Counted from the stretch's first letter, positions 52,881-61,671 are shown. The stretch: DNA of 64,000 bases from JACPYF01 sp947085525 (GCA_947085525.1 CAMTWU010000007.1:1-64000); one strand, 5' to 3'. Notes: generated by a model from the sequence alone, not told the origin. Numbers and translations: made by a program.

Positions 52881-52928
52881 CGATTCTTTTCATTTTTTGG
52901 ATCAGCAAAAAACGAAACAAAAAACTGA

Positions 52929-53061
52929 CCAGACACCTAAAAAAACGTGACGTAAAAGTTTAATAACATTTCAGGTAATCTGCGGAACTCGCTATGCTCA
53001 AACATCCTCGATTAGCCAGGAAATATTATTAAACTTTTACTCAGTTTTTTCAGAGGTCTGG
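52929..53061 (+). ncRNA. Structured element, family F, copy 1
   Basis: A long stem built from CCAGA/TCTGG, CCT/AGG, AAAAAAC/GTTTTTT and a perfect 15-bp arm (52952-52966 with 53026-53040) caps a conserved 39-nt core at 52982-53020. The core contains a GCG/CGC hairpin and a GCTA/TAGC helix. The core recurs inverted in copy 2 with 32 of 39 matches, mostly transitions apart. This and copy 2 fill most of a 423-nt gene-free gap. Confidence 0.62.
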
Positions 53062-53089
53062 ACTTCGCTGCAGCCGCTTGCAATTGGGC

Positions 53090-53217
53090 GAGCCTATAGC
53101 TTAACCGAGAAAATAATTTTATAAAATCCTGACTATCTGAGAATGTTTGAGTATAGCGAGTTTCGCAAGATATCAAGAGTTTATAAATTTATTTTCTGCG
53201 CGATAAGCTGTCAGCTC
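53090..53217 (-). ncRNA. Structured element, family F, copy 2 (inverted)
   Basis: An independent long stem: GAGC/GCTC, AGCTTA/TAAGCT, then an 18-bp arm with one mismatch (53108-53125 with 53180-53197). The enclosed core, 53128-53166, read on the minus strand, matches the copy 1 core (32 of 39). The stem sequences are unrelated to copy 1 yet pair within themselves. A small extra hairpin CACACTT/AAGTGTG lies downstream (53228-53247). Confidence 0.6.
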
Positions 53218-53303
53218 AAAGTTTTGCCACACTTTATAAAAAGTGTGAAAGGACAGTACTATTAAAAATGAATAATGTATTCATGTTAAACTAGACTGTA
53301 GAT

Positions 53304-54005
53304 ATGAGGGGAGATAATAGCGAAGAAATTGGCGAGTTACCAACGTTGGTAGCCTTATCTCATGAACTAAAAGCTCCCTTAGCGCTTATGCGGCAAATTG
53401 CCCTCGCGAGCGAACATTATACAGAGGCCGAGCGCGAAACGGCATTCGAACGAATACGCCTGACAGCCGAGCGTTCATTGCGTCTGACAGAAGCTTTAAC
53501 TCGTAGTTACCGAGCTGATGAGCTCGAGAGCGAGCCGATCAATCTCGGACGACTATGTGACGAGATTGCGCACGAACTCGCACCACTATGTCGTGAACTT
53601 GGTCAAGACATTCAACTCAAAATTCCACGTCAATCAGTGCTGGCGGTTGGTAATCGCGATCTTGTCAGTAGTGTGATCTTTGGGTTGTGTGACAACGCGC
53701 TTAACTATGGTCAAATCGATCGACCCATCGAGCTTCGTATCCAGCGTGATGGTGATGATGCAAAAATTAGTGTACGTGATTATGGTCCGTCGCTTTTGAA
53801 ATCTGAACTCGACAAAATCAAGTCAAAACTGGGCAATTCACCTCAGTCGATCAACAAGCGACCAAGCAGTAGCGGACTTGGTTTGTATATCGCCAGCCAA
53901 TTTGCGCAGGCGATGGATGGTCAGCTAGGTATGACCAGTCACAAAAATGGTGGGCAAACATTTTATATTCATTTACCCCAATCATTTCAAATGGCATTAG
54001 TATAG
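53304..54005 (+). CDS. Soluble sensor-less histidine kinase
   Basis: A 233-aa kinase with no membrane or sensor domain. The H-box is ALSHELKAPLALMRQ with His20, the N-box is LCDNALNYG, the G1 box is VRDYGP and G2 is SSSGLGLYIASQFA. A -10-like TAAACT lies 11 nt before the ATG. It is followed 4 nt later by a receiver gene, its probable partner. The signal must come from another protein or from the N-terminal few residues. Confidence 0.92.
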   Translation: MRGDNSEEIGELPTLVALSHELKAPLALMRQIALASEHYTEAERETAFERIRLTAERSLRLTEALTRSYRADELESEPINLGRLCDEIAHELAPLCRELGQDIQLKIPRQSVLAVGNRDLVSSVIFGLCDNALNYGQIDRPIELRIQRDGDDAKISVRDYGPSLLKSELDKIKSKLGNSPQSINKRPSSSGLGLYIASQFAQAMDGQLGMTSHKNGGQTFYIHLPQSFQMALV

Positions 54006-54009
54006 ATAT

Positions 54010-54378
54010 ATGAACAAAGTTTTAATCATAGACGACGACAGGTGGTTCGCGGACGCAATTGCCAAAAACTTACACAAACAAAATTGGCAAACACACATTG
54101 CGCCAAACGCCGCAAAAGGCATCGAGGCGATTGATGATTTTGACCCAGATGTTTTGCTGTTAGACGTTATGTTACCGGGTTCATCTGCACCTGCGATTTT
54201 GAACGAGCTGCAATCTCATACCGACTTGGCTGATCTGCCAATTGTTCTGTGTACCTCTGTTAATTCTGACGAATTTGACCTAGGTGCGCTGAAGAGTTAC
54301 GGTGTGCGGAAAGTTCTGGACAAAGCCCACAGCGAACCTGACGATATTGCAAAGGCTCTAGCAAATGCAATCGGTTAA
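54010..54378 (+). CDS. Receiver-only response regulator, kinase partner
   Basis: A 122-aa CheY-like protein with DDD at 8-10, phospho-acceptor Asp52 (LLLDVMLPG), a conserved Thr/Ser (VLCTSVN) and Lys (VLDKAHSE). It has no DNA-binding domain, so it should act through protein contact or phosphotransfer. It overlaps recO by 14 nt. Confidence 0.9.
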   Translation: MNKVLIIDDDRWFADAIAKNLHKQNWQTHIAPNAAKGIEAIDDFDPDVLLLDVMLPGSSAPAILNELQSHTDLADLPIVLCTSVNSDEFDLGALKSYGVRKVLDKAHSEPDDIAKALANAIG

Positions 54379-55039
54379 AACTAATGCAATTGTATTGCGA
54401 CGGACAAATTACGGCGAGAGTGATCGTATATTGCAGATACTAACTGCCGATGGGCACAAGATCAGTGCGATGGCGCGTGGCGTGCGAAAGGAAAAAAGCA
54501 AACTGGCTGGGGCGGTCGAGTTATTTTCGCTGACACAAGTCACGCTGCATAGCGGCAAGAGTGATTTGAGCACGCTGACATCTGCACGACTAGAAAAGTT
54601 TTATGGCGATATCTTGAATGATTATGATCGATTGCAGTTTGGTTACGAGGTTCTGAAAAAGATCGGCAAATTGAGCGAACACACTCATGAACCATTGCTA
54701 TATGACGTCACGTTGACGGCTCTGGCTAGCTTGAATCAGTCAAAAATTGATCTGCGTATCATCCGCGCATGGTTCTATCTGCAAGTTGCTGATATTTCTG
54801 GACATGGGCTGAACTTGTCGCGTGATCACAATAACAAACCACTACTCGAGACGGAAAAGTACCGTTTCGATATAGCTGAAATGTCGTTTGTTGCCGATCC
54901 ACGGGGTAATTTTACTGCAGATCATCTAAAGCTTTTAAAGGTGTTAAAACTCAAAACTCCGGCGGTTGTGGCACATATTTCAGGTATTAAGGAATATCTG
55001 GATGAGGTTGTTTCTGTCTCGTACTCTTTGGCAGAGTAG
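54365..55039 (+). CDS. recO: DNA repair protein RecO
   Basis: Loads RecA at gaps with RecR. The N-terminal OB fold reads KTNAIVLRRTNYGESDRILQILT and GHKISAMARGVRKEKSKL, typical of RecO; the C-terminal helical region is short and the zinc cysteines of some RecO proteins are lacking. Length 224 aa. Its last 53 nt are antisense to the next minus-strand gene. Confidence 0.93.
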   Translation: MQSVKTNAIVLRRTNYGESDRILQILTADGHKISAMARGVRKEKSKLAGAVELFSLTQVTLHSGKSDLSTLTSARLEKFYGDILNDYDRLQFGYEVLKKIGKLSEHTHEPLLYDVTLTALASLNQSKIDLRIIRAWFYLQVADISGHGLNLSRDHNNKPLLETEKYRFDIAEMSFVADPRGNFTADHLKLLKVLKLKTPAVVAHISGIKEYLDEVVSVSYSLAE

Positions 55040-55679
55040 TCAAAGACTCCCAATGATATATACTCATTTCATCGCCAGCTTCGTTTGTAAGAACAGTACT
55101 AATCTGTTTGTCTTTAAACTGTGGGAGTAGTCCTGCTAATAATTCAACGCGTTTTTGCTGATCTAGGAACTCTTGTGGCAATATATTGATAATTACTTCA
55201 CTATCTTTGAGTCTTTCTTCAATCCAACCAAGCTCTAAGACTTCACAGCTAGGATAAGTTCTATCGTGGATATCGGAGTATCCTGCGATGGAAACGCTCT
55301 GTTTTGATTTACCGCTTCCAAATATTAATTTATTTCTTTTTTCATTCCACCTTACGCCTTCCGGGAGGTCCACAGTAGCCAATTGTTCAGATATTTTCCT
55401 AGCCATAACTTCCATCGTAGATTCAAAGGCTACCTTGCTGCCAAGTGTTTTCTCTACTGATTCATGTGTTCTATTGATAAACATCTGCCATCTCCATGAA
55501 TCTTGTGATTTGCGTTGCTCATTTCTTGGCACTACGTCGTCAACCAAGGTGACTATAGTATCACCTGTTCTTGTCAAACTATGCGCCAACCGACCAACCG
55601 TAGCGGTATGCCGGATCTCTTCTTTGGTCTGAACGTAGTGAGGAGCATAGATATGACCGACTTCTATAGATTTTTTCAT
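54987..55679 (-). CDS. Hypothetical soluble protein
   Basis: A 230-aa protein without signal or membrane segments and with no family recognised. The N-terminal stretch GHIYAPHYVQTKEEIRHTAT and the segment SEVIINILPQEFLDQQKR are the most distinctive. The gene lies alone on the minus strand, tail-to-tail with recO and overlapping its last 53 nt. It is more A/T-rich than the flanking genes. Confidence 0.55.
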   Translation of the reverse strand: MKKSIEVGHIYAPHYVQTKEEIRHTATVGRLAHSLTRTGDTIVTLVDDVVPRNEQRKSQDSWRWQMFINRTHESVEKTLGSKVAFESTMEVMARKISEQLATVDLPEGVRWNEKRNKLIFGSGKSKQSVSIAGYSDIHDRTYPSCEVLELGWIEERLKDSEVIINILPQEFLDQQKRVELLAGLLPQFKDKQISTVLTNEAGDEMSIYHWESLTTLPKSTRQKQPHPDIP

Positions 55680-55756
55680 GTAAGTATTATAAAATACTTT
55701 TGTTTATTTAGCAATAGTAGCTAGGTACATACTGATATCTGGTATAATTGTCCGTA

Positions 55757-57169
55757 ATGAGTGACGTAAAACTAGAAGACATCGTATCATTGGCGAAACG
55801 CCGTGGTTTTATATACCAGGGTAGTGAAGTCTATGGTGGTCTATCTGGTACATGGGATTACGGTCCACTAGGTACAAAGCTAAAGCGAAATATCAAAGAC
55901 GCATGGCTAAAGATGTTCGTTGATGGCTGGGATGACATGCACCAAGTCGACGCAGCGATACTAATGAACAAAAAAGTGTGGGAAGCTAGTGGTCACGTTG
56001 ATACTTTTACTGATCCGTTGGTAGAGTGTAGTAACTGTAAATCACGTTTCCGTGCTGATCACTTAGAAGGCGACAAATGTCCTAACTGTAGCAAAACTGG
56101 AACACTTAGTGAGCCTCGACAATTTAATATGATGTTTCGGACAAATGTTGGTGCAACCTGGGGAAGTTATGAAAACCGAGGGGGTAATATTGTCTCTGGA
56201 GATATCTCTGTAAAAAATCAAAATGGTGAAAAAATAGATGGATTTAGTATAAAAGAGGATCGTAACGATAGGAACAGTGTTATGGTCTATGACGTTAATT
56301 CAGTTTCTTATCTTAGGCCTGAAACTGCACAAGGTATTTTCACCAATTACAAAAACGTTTTAGATAGTTTTTATCCTGATTTACCATTCGGTATTGCCCA
56401 AATTGGTAAGGCATTCCGCAACGAGATCAGCCCGCGTGATTTTGTATTTCGCTCACGTGAGTTTGAACAAATGGAAGTCGAATATTTTGTAGACCCAGCC
56501 AAGTGGGAAGAATCATTCGAGCACTGGCGCAAGGATATTCACGTATTTCTAGAACAACTTGGCTTGGACAAAGATAATATCCACGAGCTAGAAGTCCCAG
56601 AAGATGACCGTGCACACTACAGCAAACGCACGATTGATTTTGAATATGACTTCCCGCATAAAAAAGACGAGTTATTAGGGTTGGCATATCGCACAGATTT
56701 TGATCTGAAAAATATTCAGGAAAATTCCGGCAAAAACATGGAATACACAGTCAAGGGGACGAACGAAAAATTCATTCCGCATGTGATCGAGCCAAGCTTT
56801 GGTGTTGAACGACTACTGATGGCTGTACTATCCAGCGCATACAAAGTTGACGAACAAAATGGCGAGCAACGTGTGTATTTGGCGCTACCAGAAGATCTAG
56901 CGCCAGTTCGTTACGCAGTATCACCACTGCTCAAAAACAAGCCAGAACTAGTTGCCAAGGCTCGTGAAGTCTACAAAGCATTGAAAAAGAAATACGGCAA
57001 TGTCATGTGGGACGACAACGGCAATATCGGCAAACGCTATCGCCGCCAAGACGAAATCGGCACACCGCATTGTGTGGTGATTGACTTCGATACGCTCGAA
57101 GATGGTACTGTCACCATCCGTGATCGTGATACTACAGAGCAGAAACGTGTAAAAATAGAGGAAATATAA
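55757..57169 (+). CDS. glyS: Glycyl-tRNA synthetase, alpha2 type
   Basis: A class II homodimeric GlyRS (470 aa), not the bacterial alpha2-beta2 form. Visible are KRRGFIYQGSEVYGGLSGTWDYGPLG, a zinc-like CSNC...CPNC pair near residue 97, FRNEISPRDFVFRSREFEQMEVEYF (motif 2) and PSFGVERLLMAVLSSAY (motif 3), then an anticodon domain. TATAAT at 55743-55748 lies 8 nt before the ATG. A TTG at 55748 overlaps the -10 and is rejected. Confidence 0.97.
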   Translation: MSDVKLEDIVSLAKRRGFIYQGSEVYGGLSGTWDYGPLGTKLKRNIKDAWLKMFVDGWDDMHQVDAAILMNKKVWEASGHVDTFTDPLVECSNCKSRFRADHLEGDKCPNCSKTGTLSEPRQFNMMFRTNVGATWGSYENRGGNIVSGDISVKNQNGEKIDGFSIKEDRNDRNSVMVYDVNSVSYLRPETAQGIFTNYKNVLDSFYPDLPFGIAQIGKAFRNEISPRDFVFRSREFEQMEVEYFVDPAKWEESFEHWRKDIHVFLEQLGLDKDNIHELEVPEDDRAHYSKRTIDFEYDFPHKKDELLGLAYRTDFDLKNIQENSGKNMEYTVKGTNEKFIPHVIEPSFGVERLLMAVLSSAYKVDEQNGEQRVYLALPEDLAPVRYAVSPLLKNKPELVAKAREVYKALKKKYGNVMWDDNGNIGKRYRRQDEIGTPHCVVIDFDTLEDGTVTIRDRDTTEQKRVKIEEI

Positions 57170-57179
57170 AAGGTTTTTT

Positions 57180-57764
57180 ATGGCTGAAATCCCTTCAATA
57201 AAAAGTAATCTCGATCCATTGACGGATGCTGCGTTGACGCTTGTTGAGCATGATATGGAGTGGGATCGTAAACAAACACTCGATGTATTCAAGGAGTTTG
57301 CTAAAAGGGACATTAGCATAGGCGAATTTGCCTGCTTTGCAGCTACTGTTCTTGATCTCAATGGCAAAGTAGACCATTCAGTTGATAGAAGAGCTGTTTT
57401 TATAGAAGGCGCACGCCTGCTTTCTGCTGGAGTATCAGCAGAAGAATTAACCGAAGGCTTTCAGGAGGGTAGCGAAGCACGTATGTATGCCGAGATAGGG
57501 GAATTTAATTCAGCGACCCAGAGCTTCAAAGAGGCGCAGGACCCTGCATTGATGAAAGTAAGGCTGGAAAGAGTAAGCCCTTTTTATGATCCCGACAATC
57601 CCGTACACATCAGCCCAGTGAGGATGAGGATATTTGTAGACGGTGGTATGGAAGACCTGCAAGGTGAACGTATTGCAAATAATATGGCGGAGCATATCGA
57701 AAGCTGTGACGCCTGTAGAAGGGTCAAGGAATCATTGGAATCTCTAAAGAGTAAAGCAGCTTAA
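57180..57764 (+). CDS. Protein with anti-sigma-like zinc-finger end
   Basis: A 194-aa mostly helical soluble protein. The C-terminal HIESCDACRRVKESL has the H-x3-C-x2-C pattern of zf-HC2 anti-sigma zinc fingers, but the rest does not match known anti-sigma factors and there is no membrane helix. It follows glyS by 10 nt and precedes an SRPBCC gene by 4 nt. Confidence 0.55.
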   Translation: MAEIPSIKSNLDPLTDAALTLVEHDMEWDRKQTLDVFKEFAKRDISIGEFACFAATVLDLNGKVDHSVDRRAVFIEGARLLSAGVSAEELTEGFQEGSEARMYAEIGEFNSATQSFKEAQDPALMKVRLERVSPFYDPDNPVHISPVRMRIFVDGGMEDLQGERIANNMAEHIESCDACRRVKESLESLKSKAA

Positions 57765-57768
57765 GATT

Positions 57769-58167
57769 ATGGGATTGTTTAAATTCGATACTGTCTCGGT
57801 CTCGATCAACGCAAAGCCAGAAAAAGTTTGGGAGTTTGTAGCGGATCTAAACAACTGGCCACAATATACTGATTTTGCAAAAGATATTGAACAAGTAAAT
57901 GATACAGAATGGATATTTCACACTTCACAAGGTGATGTTCGTGTTATTACAAAGTTTGATAAAGAAAAGTTACTACTAGATACAGTGTGTATAATTGCTA
58001 GCGGCGAAGAGCAATTCATACCATACCGTGTGGTGCCAAATGGTGAGGGTAGCGAGATAATCATGACAAATCAACAAACTGCCTCTATCAACAATGAAGA
58101 ATATGCTGAGCAAATCAAGTGGATGAAAGAAGAGCTGCAAAATATAAAAAGGATTTTGGAAAGCTAA
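57769..58167 (+). CDS. SRPBCC (START-like) domain protein
   Basis: A 132-aa protein with the polyketide cyclase/START-like pattern VSVSINAKPEKVWEFVADLNNWPQYTDFAKDIE and a C-terminal helix EEYAEQIKWMKEELQNIKRIL. Such folds hold a hydrophobic ligand; the ligand is unknown here. It is in line with the upstream gene and is probably co-transcribed. Confidence 0.82.
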   Translation: MGLFKFDTVSVSINAKPEKVWEFVADLNNWPQYTDFAKDIEQVNDTEWIFHTSQGDVRVITKFDKEKLLLDTVCIIASGEEQFIPYRVVPNGEGSEIIMTNQQTASINNEEYAEQIKWMKEELQNIKRILES

Positions 58168-58211
58168 ATCACCAGATAATATCAATATCCAAATAATGAT
58201 ATGATTGAACT

Positions 58212-59192
58212 ATGAAAATATCCACGAAAGAGCTCAGGAGCAAAGTAATCAATCTATTATCTAAAAATTTTTCACAGCAAGAAGCAGAGCGGATAGCAGA
58301 CTATTTGTTATGGGCGGATATGTCGGGTATCAATACTCAGGGCGTGATAAAACTGACTGGTACAGAACCATTACAAAATATACAGCCGTCTGGCGAAATC
58401 AGAATAGAACGTGAAACGAAGTTGTCGGCGTTGCTAGACGGCAACAAAAATCCCGCGCCCCTGGTTGCCCAGCAAGCAACTGATATCGCAATAGAAAAAG
58501 CTAAAGAGCATGGTTTTGCGATTGTTGGAGCTCATAATACATTTTCTAGTAATGGTGCTCAGGCGTATTATGTGGAGCGTATCTCAAAAGAAGATCTGAT
58601 AGGTATAGTGTTATCTAGATCGCCAGGATCGACAGCACCTTTTAATTCTATTGATCCGTTGTTTGGTACGAACCCAGTTGGTTTTGGGTTTCCAACAGAT
58701 GGCGAACCGTTGGTATTTGATATGGCAACATCAGCAATGACTTGGTACGGATTAGTACTAGCAAAGTCTCGTGGAGAAAAAATACCCAAAGGACTAGCAA
58801 TTGATAAAAACGGTGATTTTACCCAAGAACCAGCCGAAGTTATGGGCGGTGGTGCGCTATTGCCATTTGATAAAGGCTACAAAGGTTCTGGCATAGGAAT
58901 GGTAGTCGAAATCATGGCTGGTCCATTAGCAGCATCAGCATACTGTGACTGTGAAACTTTCGATAAAGAATGGGGCAGTACTTTTATCGCAATTGACCCA
59001 AATTTGCTGGTAGATATAGATAAGTTCAAGGCAAGTTGCACAGATTTAATCAGTATCATTAAAAAATCTCGTACCAAAAGTGCTGATGAAACGATACGTT
59101 TGCCTGGTGAGAGGGCTAGAAAATCATACCATGAAAGTCAAACTTCTGGGATGGTAGAAGTGGATAGTACTATATATGACAAATTGGTTTGA
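58212..59192 (+). CDS. Ldh/malate dehydrogenase family (YlbC/YbiC-type) oxidoreductase
   Basis: A 326-aa member of the non-Rossmann NAD(P)-dependent malate/L-lactate/sulfolactate dehydrogenase family. Typical segments are DYLLWADMSGINTQGV, HNTFSSNGAQAYYVERI, GTNPVGFGFPT, FDMATSAMTWYGL and KGYKGSGIGMVVEIMAGPL. Probably reduces or oxidises a 2-hydroxy acid. TATGAT at 58200-58205 lies 6 nt before the ATG. It overlaps the kinase gene by 17 nt. Confidence 0.9.
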   Translation: MKISTKELRSKVINLLSKNFSQQEAERIADYLLWADMSGINTQGVIKLTGTEPLQNIQPSGEIRIERETKLSALLDGNKNPAPLVAQQATDIAIEKAKEHGFAIVGAHNTFSSNGAQAYYVERISKEDLIGIVLSRSPGSTAPFNSIDPLFGTNPVGFGFPTDGEPLVFDMATSAMTWYGLVLAKSRGEKIPKGLAIDKNGDFTQEPAEVMGGGALLPFDKGYKGSGIGMVVEIMAGPLAASAYCDCETFDKEWGSTFIAIDPNLLVDIDKFKASCTDLISIIKKSRTKSADETIRLPGERARKSYHESQTSGMVEVDSTIYDKLV

Positions 59193-60135
59193 CGAACGAC
59201 TAGGCGACACAAAAGATATTGATGCATTGCTGGTTAGAGTTGCTGAATATTTTAATGTAGGTAATTTGCAAAAGCACGAAATCATCACACTTGGCTTTGA
59301 AGACTATAATGTCAAGCTAGAAACAGATGCAGGAAGCTATGTAGTAAAAATTTTTGCAGTTGAAAATAGTGAGCTACGAGCGGGTAGATCTGAAAAGGTG
59401 TTGGCAGCTGCGATGAAAGCTAATATTGCTCATCCACACGTTTATTCTGGCAGTGAAGGATTAGTTTATCTAGATCAAGAAACTGGCTTGAGAGCTATAT
59501 GTATGGATTTCGTGCAGGGTCATACATTCTACAAAACAGATCCACCGTCTGACGATCAGCTAAAAAAGATCATAGAGCAGGCAGTAAAAATCAATCAATT
59601 GGAGATCAACACAGAACACTATGCAGATGAGTGGTCGGTCACCAATATTGAGGCAATGTACGAAAGAACTCGTGGTGTAGTACCGCCGGAGAACAAAAAG
59701 CTGGTAGAACATGCGATAAATCTTTATAGGCAGATTCCTGTCGAGCAGCTACCAGTTTGCATTGTTCACGGTGACATTATAAAGAGCAATGTGATTGTTG
59801 ACGAATCAGGAACTCCATTTATAGTAGATTTCTCATGTACCAATATGTATCCGAGGGTACAAGAGCTATCTGCTATATGTGCTAATCTGCTGAACGGTGA
59901 TGGGCTTTCGGTTCGCCAGAGAAACCAAAAAGTTGTTGCTATGTATAAAGAATTCGGGGGAGAATTGGTAGAATTAGAGGTCAAATGGCTCTACAACTAT
60001 ACAGCCGGTGCAATTGCGATGGAATACTTGGGTTGTCTCGCAGAAGTTATGGAATCGGGCGAAGATAACGAAGAGATTAGTTATTGGCGGGAACTAGGGT
60101 TATCAGGTCTAAAATCTATAAATGGTATGATGTAG
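59176..60135 (+). CDS. APH/choline kinase-like phosphotransferase
   Basis: A 319-aa protein with the small-molecule kinase fold: the N-lobe has a lysine in SYVVKIFAVEN, the catalytic loop is VHGDIIKSNVIVDE near residues 196-209 with Asp199 and Asn204, and the metal motif is FIVDFS. It resembles homoserine kinase II and choline/ethanolamine kinase families. It starts inside the dehydrogenase gene, so a joint pathway is likely. Confidence 0.85.
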   Translation: MTNWFDERLGDTKDIDALLVRVAEYFNVGNLQKHEIITLGFEDYNVKLETDAGSYVVKIFAVENSELRAGRSEKVLAAAMKANIAHPHVYSGSEGLVYLDQETGLRAICMDFVQGHTFYKTDPPSDDQLKKIIEQAVKINQLEINTEHYADEWSVTNIEAMYERTRGVVPPENKKLVEHAINLYRQIPVEQLPVCIVHGDIIKSNVIVDESGTPFIVDFSCTNMYPRVQELSAICANLLNGDGLSVRQRNQKVVAMYKEFGGELVELEVKWLYNYTAGAIAMEYLGCLAEVMESGEDNEEISYWRELGLSGLKSINGMM

Positions 60136-60138
60136 AAT

Positions 60139-60588
60139 ATGAATATCGAAAAAATAATACGCGAATATTTACCCGACATAATCCATATGTCGTTAGCAAC
60201 ATCTACAGACAACAAACCCTGGGTGTGCGAAGTGCATTTTGCCTATGATGATGATTTGAACCTTTATTTCTTTTCAACAACAGATAGGCGACATTGCGAA
60301 GAGCTGCGCAACAACAAATTTGTTGCTGGAAATATTGTAAAGCAACATGCAATGGGTGAGAAACCATGCGGAGTTTATTTCGAAGGCGAAGCTGAGCAAC
60401 TAGAGAATGTAGATGAAAATCATATCGCATACAAAACTTATGCCGAGCGCTATCCAAACTTTAGTCACTGGAGTAACTTGGGCGATGGGGGTAGACTATA
60501 TAAAATCAAAGTCACTAACTACTATGTATTTGACGTGACAGGCAAAGTGCAGCCACCAGGCAAGCACCAACTACCTTGGTCAAAGTAG
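60139..60588 (+). CDS. Pyridoxamine 5'-phosphate oxidase family protein
   Basis: A 149-aa split-barrel flavoprotein-like protein: MSLATSTDNKPWVCEVHFAYDDDLNLYFFSTTDRRHCEELRNN is the typical FMN-binding beginning. Family members are flavin- or F420-dependent reductases or oxidases. TATGAT (60126-60131) lies 7 nt before the ATG. It is next to the dehydrogenase-kinase pair. Confidence 0.85.
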   Translation: MNIEKIIREYLPDIIHMSLATSTDNKPWVCEVHFAYDDDLNLYFFSTTDRRHCEELRNNKFVAGNIVKQHAMGEKPCGVYFEGEAEQLENVDENHIAYKTYAERYPNFSHWSNLGDGGRLYKIKVTNYYVFDVTGKVQPPGKHQLPWSK

Positions 60589-60621
60589 TATAATGTAGGT
60601 AGGAAGAATTAGGAGGGTTAA

Positions 60622-61122
60622 ATGGGTTTTTTAGATGGACTAGGTAGATTAGTACAAGGTAAGCCTGTGTTTGAGGTTCCGCAAGACAACCACACAGAAA
60701 ATCCACCGAAAGATGAAAACAACGATGAGGCTCCAACTGAGAAAACAGCACCAATTTCAGGGCCAAAGATTATTCCTACAGTCATGATCGAGCGGAGTGG
60801 TTATAACAATAGTGGATCGCATACTCGTATAACCGCGAATATTAAAAATCAGTCAGATCAGAACATTGAACTAGATAAGATTCGTCTGCTAGGCACCTCA
60901 TATGAGCTGGATATGCCACTGCGAGCGGGCGAGAGTCGCGAGGTTAATATATTTGAAGGCAATAGACCTAACCATAATAATCATGATGACGCCTATCTGG
61001 TGTACAAAAACGATGCTGGGGACTATTTTGAGAGCTACCACACGGTCGAGTTTCGCAAAGAAAACGACGACACATACAATATCTATAGTTTTCGTTTTGT
61101 CGGCCCAGTTAGAGACGTATAA
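60622..61122 (+). CDS. Hypothetical protein with beta-sandwich-like domain
   Basis: A 166-aa protein. The first 60 residues are polar and disordered-looking (DNHTENPPKDENNDEAPTEK); the rest looks like an all-beta domain (IERSGYNNSGSHTRITANIKNQSDQ...KIRLLGTSYELDMPLRAGESREVNIFEG). There is no signal peptide. AGGAGGG precedes the ATG. No family recognised. Confidence 0.58.
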   Translation: MGFLDGLGRLVQGKPVFEVPQDNHTENPPKDENNDEAPTEKTAPISGPKIIPTVMIERSGYNNSGSHTRITANIKNQSDQNIELDKIRLLGTSYELDMPLRAGESREVNIFEGNRPNHNNHDDAYLVYKNDAGDYFESYHTVEFRKENDDTYNIYSFRFVGPVRDV

Positions 61123-61157
61123 GACCAAAGTCAGCAACCTGCTACAATAGTATTCAT

Positions 61158-61598
61158 ATGAAAAACGATGAGTACCCACTAACTGCCGAAGAATTCCAAT
61201 CAATATACAGCAAAGTCCCTAGGCTTTGTGTTGAGGTAGTGGTAAAGAATGAAAAAGGCGTACTACTGACACTGAGGAGCATTGAACCATTTAAAGATTT
61301 TTGGCACTTTCCTGGCGGCACAGTGTATTTTCATGAAACAGCACTAGATGCCGTCAAGCGCATAGCCAAAAATGAACTTGGGATTGAAGTTGTGAATGCT
61401 AAGTTTATGAACTATCTAGAATATCCTAGCTATACGAAAACTCAGGGGTGGCCTGTCAGCTTGGCGTTTGTTATAGAAGATTACGAAGGTGATATCACAC
61501 TCAACCATGAAGCAACCGAGGCAAAATTTTTCGCAACACCTCCAGAAAATACACACCCCATGCATGGCGAATTCCTGCGGACTTTGTTACAGGATTAA
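61158..61598 (+). CDS. Nudix hydrolase, GDP-mannose hydrolase-like
   Basis: A 146-aa Nudix-fold protein. The box reads GGTVYFHETALDAVKRIAKNELGI, lacking the REUXEE glutamates of normal Nudix enzymes; a similar R-x4-ELG variant occurs in GDP-mannose mannosyl hydrolases. The pattern LTLRSIEPFKDFWHFPGG also suits that group. TACAAT (61143-61148) lies 9 nt before the ATG. Substrate remains a guess. Confidence 0.8.
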   Translation: MKNDEYPLTAEEFQSIYSKVPRLCVEVVVKNEKGVLLTLRSIEPFKDFWHFPGGTVYFHETALDAVKRIAKNELGIEVVNAKFMNYLEYPSYTKTQGWPVSLAFVIEDYEGDITLNHEATEAKFFATPPENTHPMHGEFLRTLLQD

Positions 61599-61671
61599 TA
61601 GATAGCTATAGAACTTATGCTTGCATGAAGTGCCAAGTATTAATACAGTGGGGCTATAAACGGAGTAAATC

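Noticed and set aside
52881..53303. tmRNA, RNase P RNA or 4.5S RNA in the 423-nt gap
   Set aside because: The conserved motifs of those RNAs (for example GAGGAAAGTCC, or GGAAGGAAGCAG) are absent, and the gap consists of two inverted elements.
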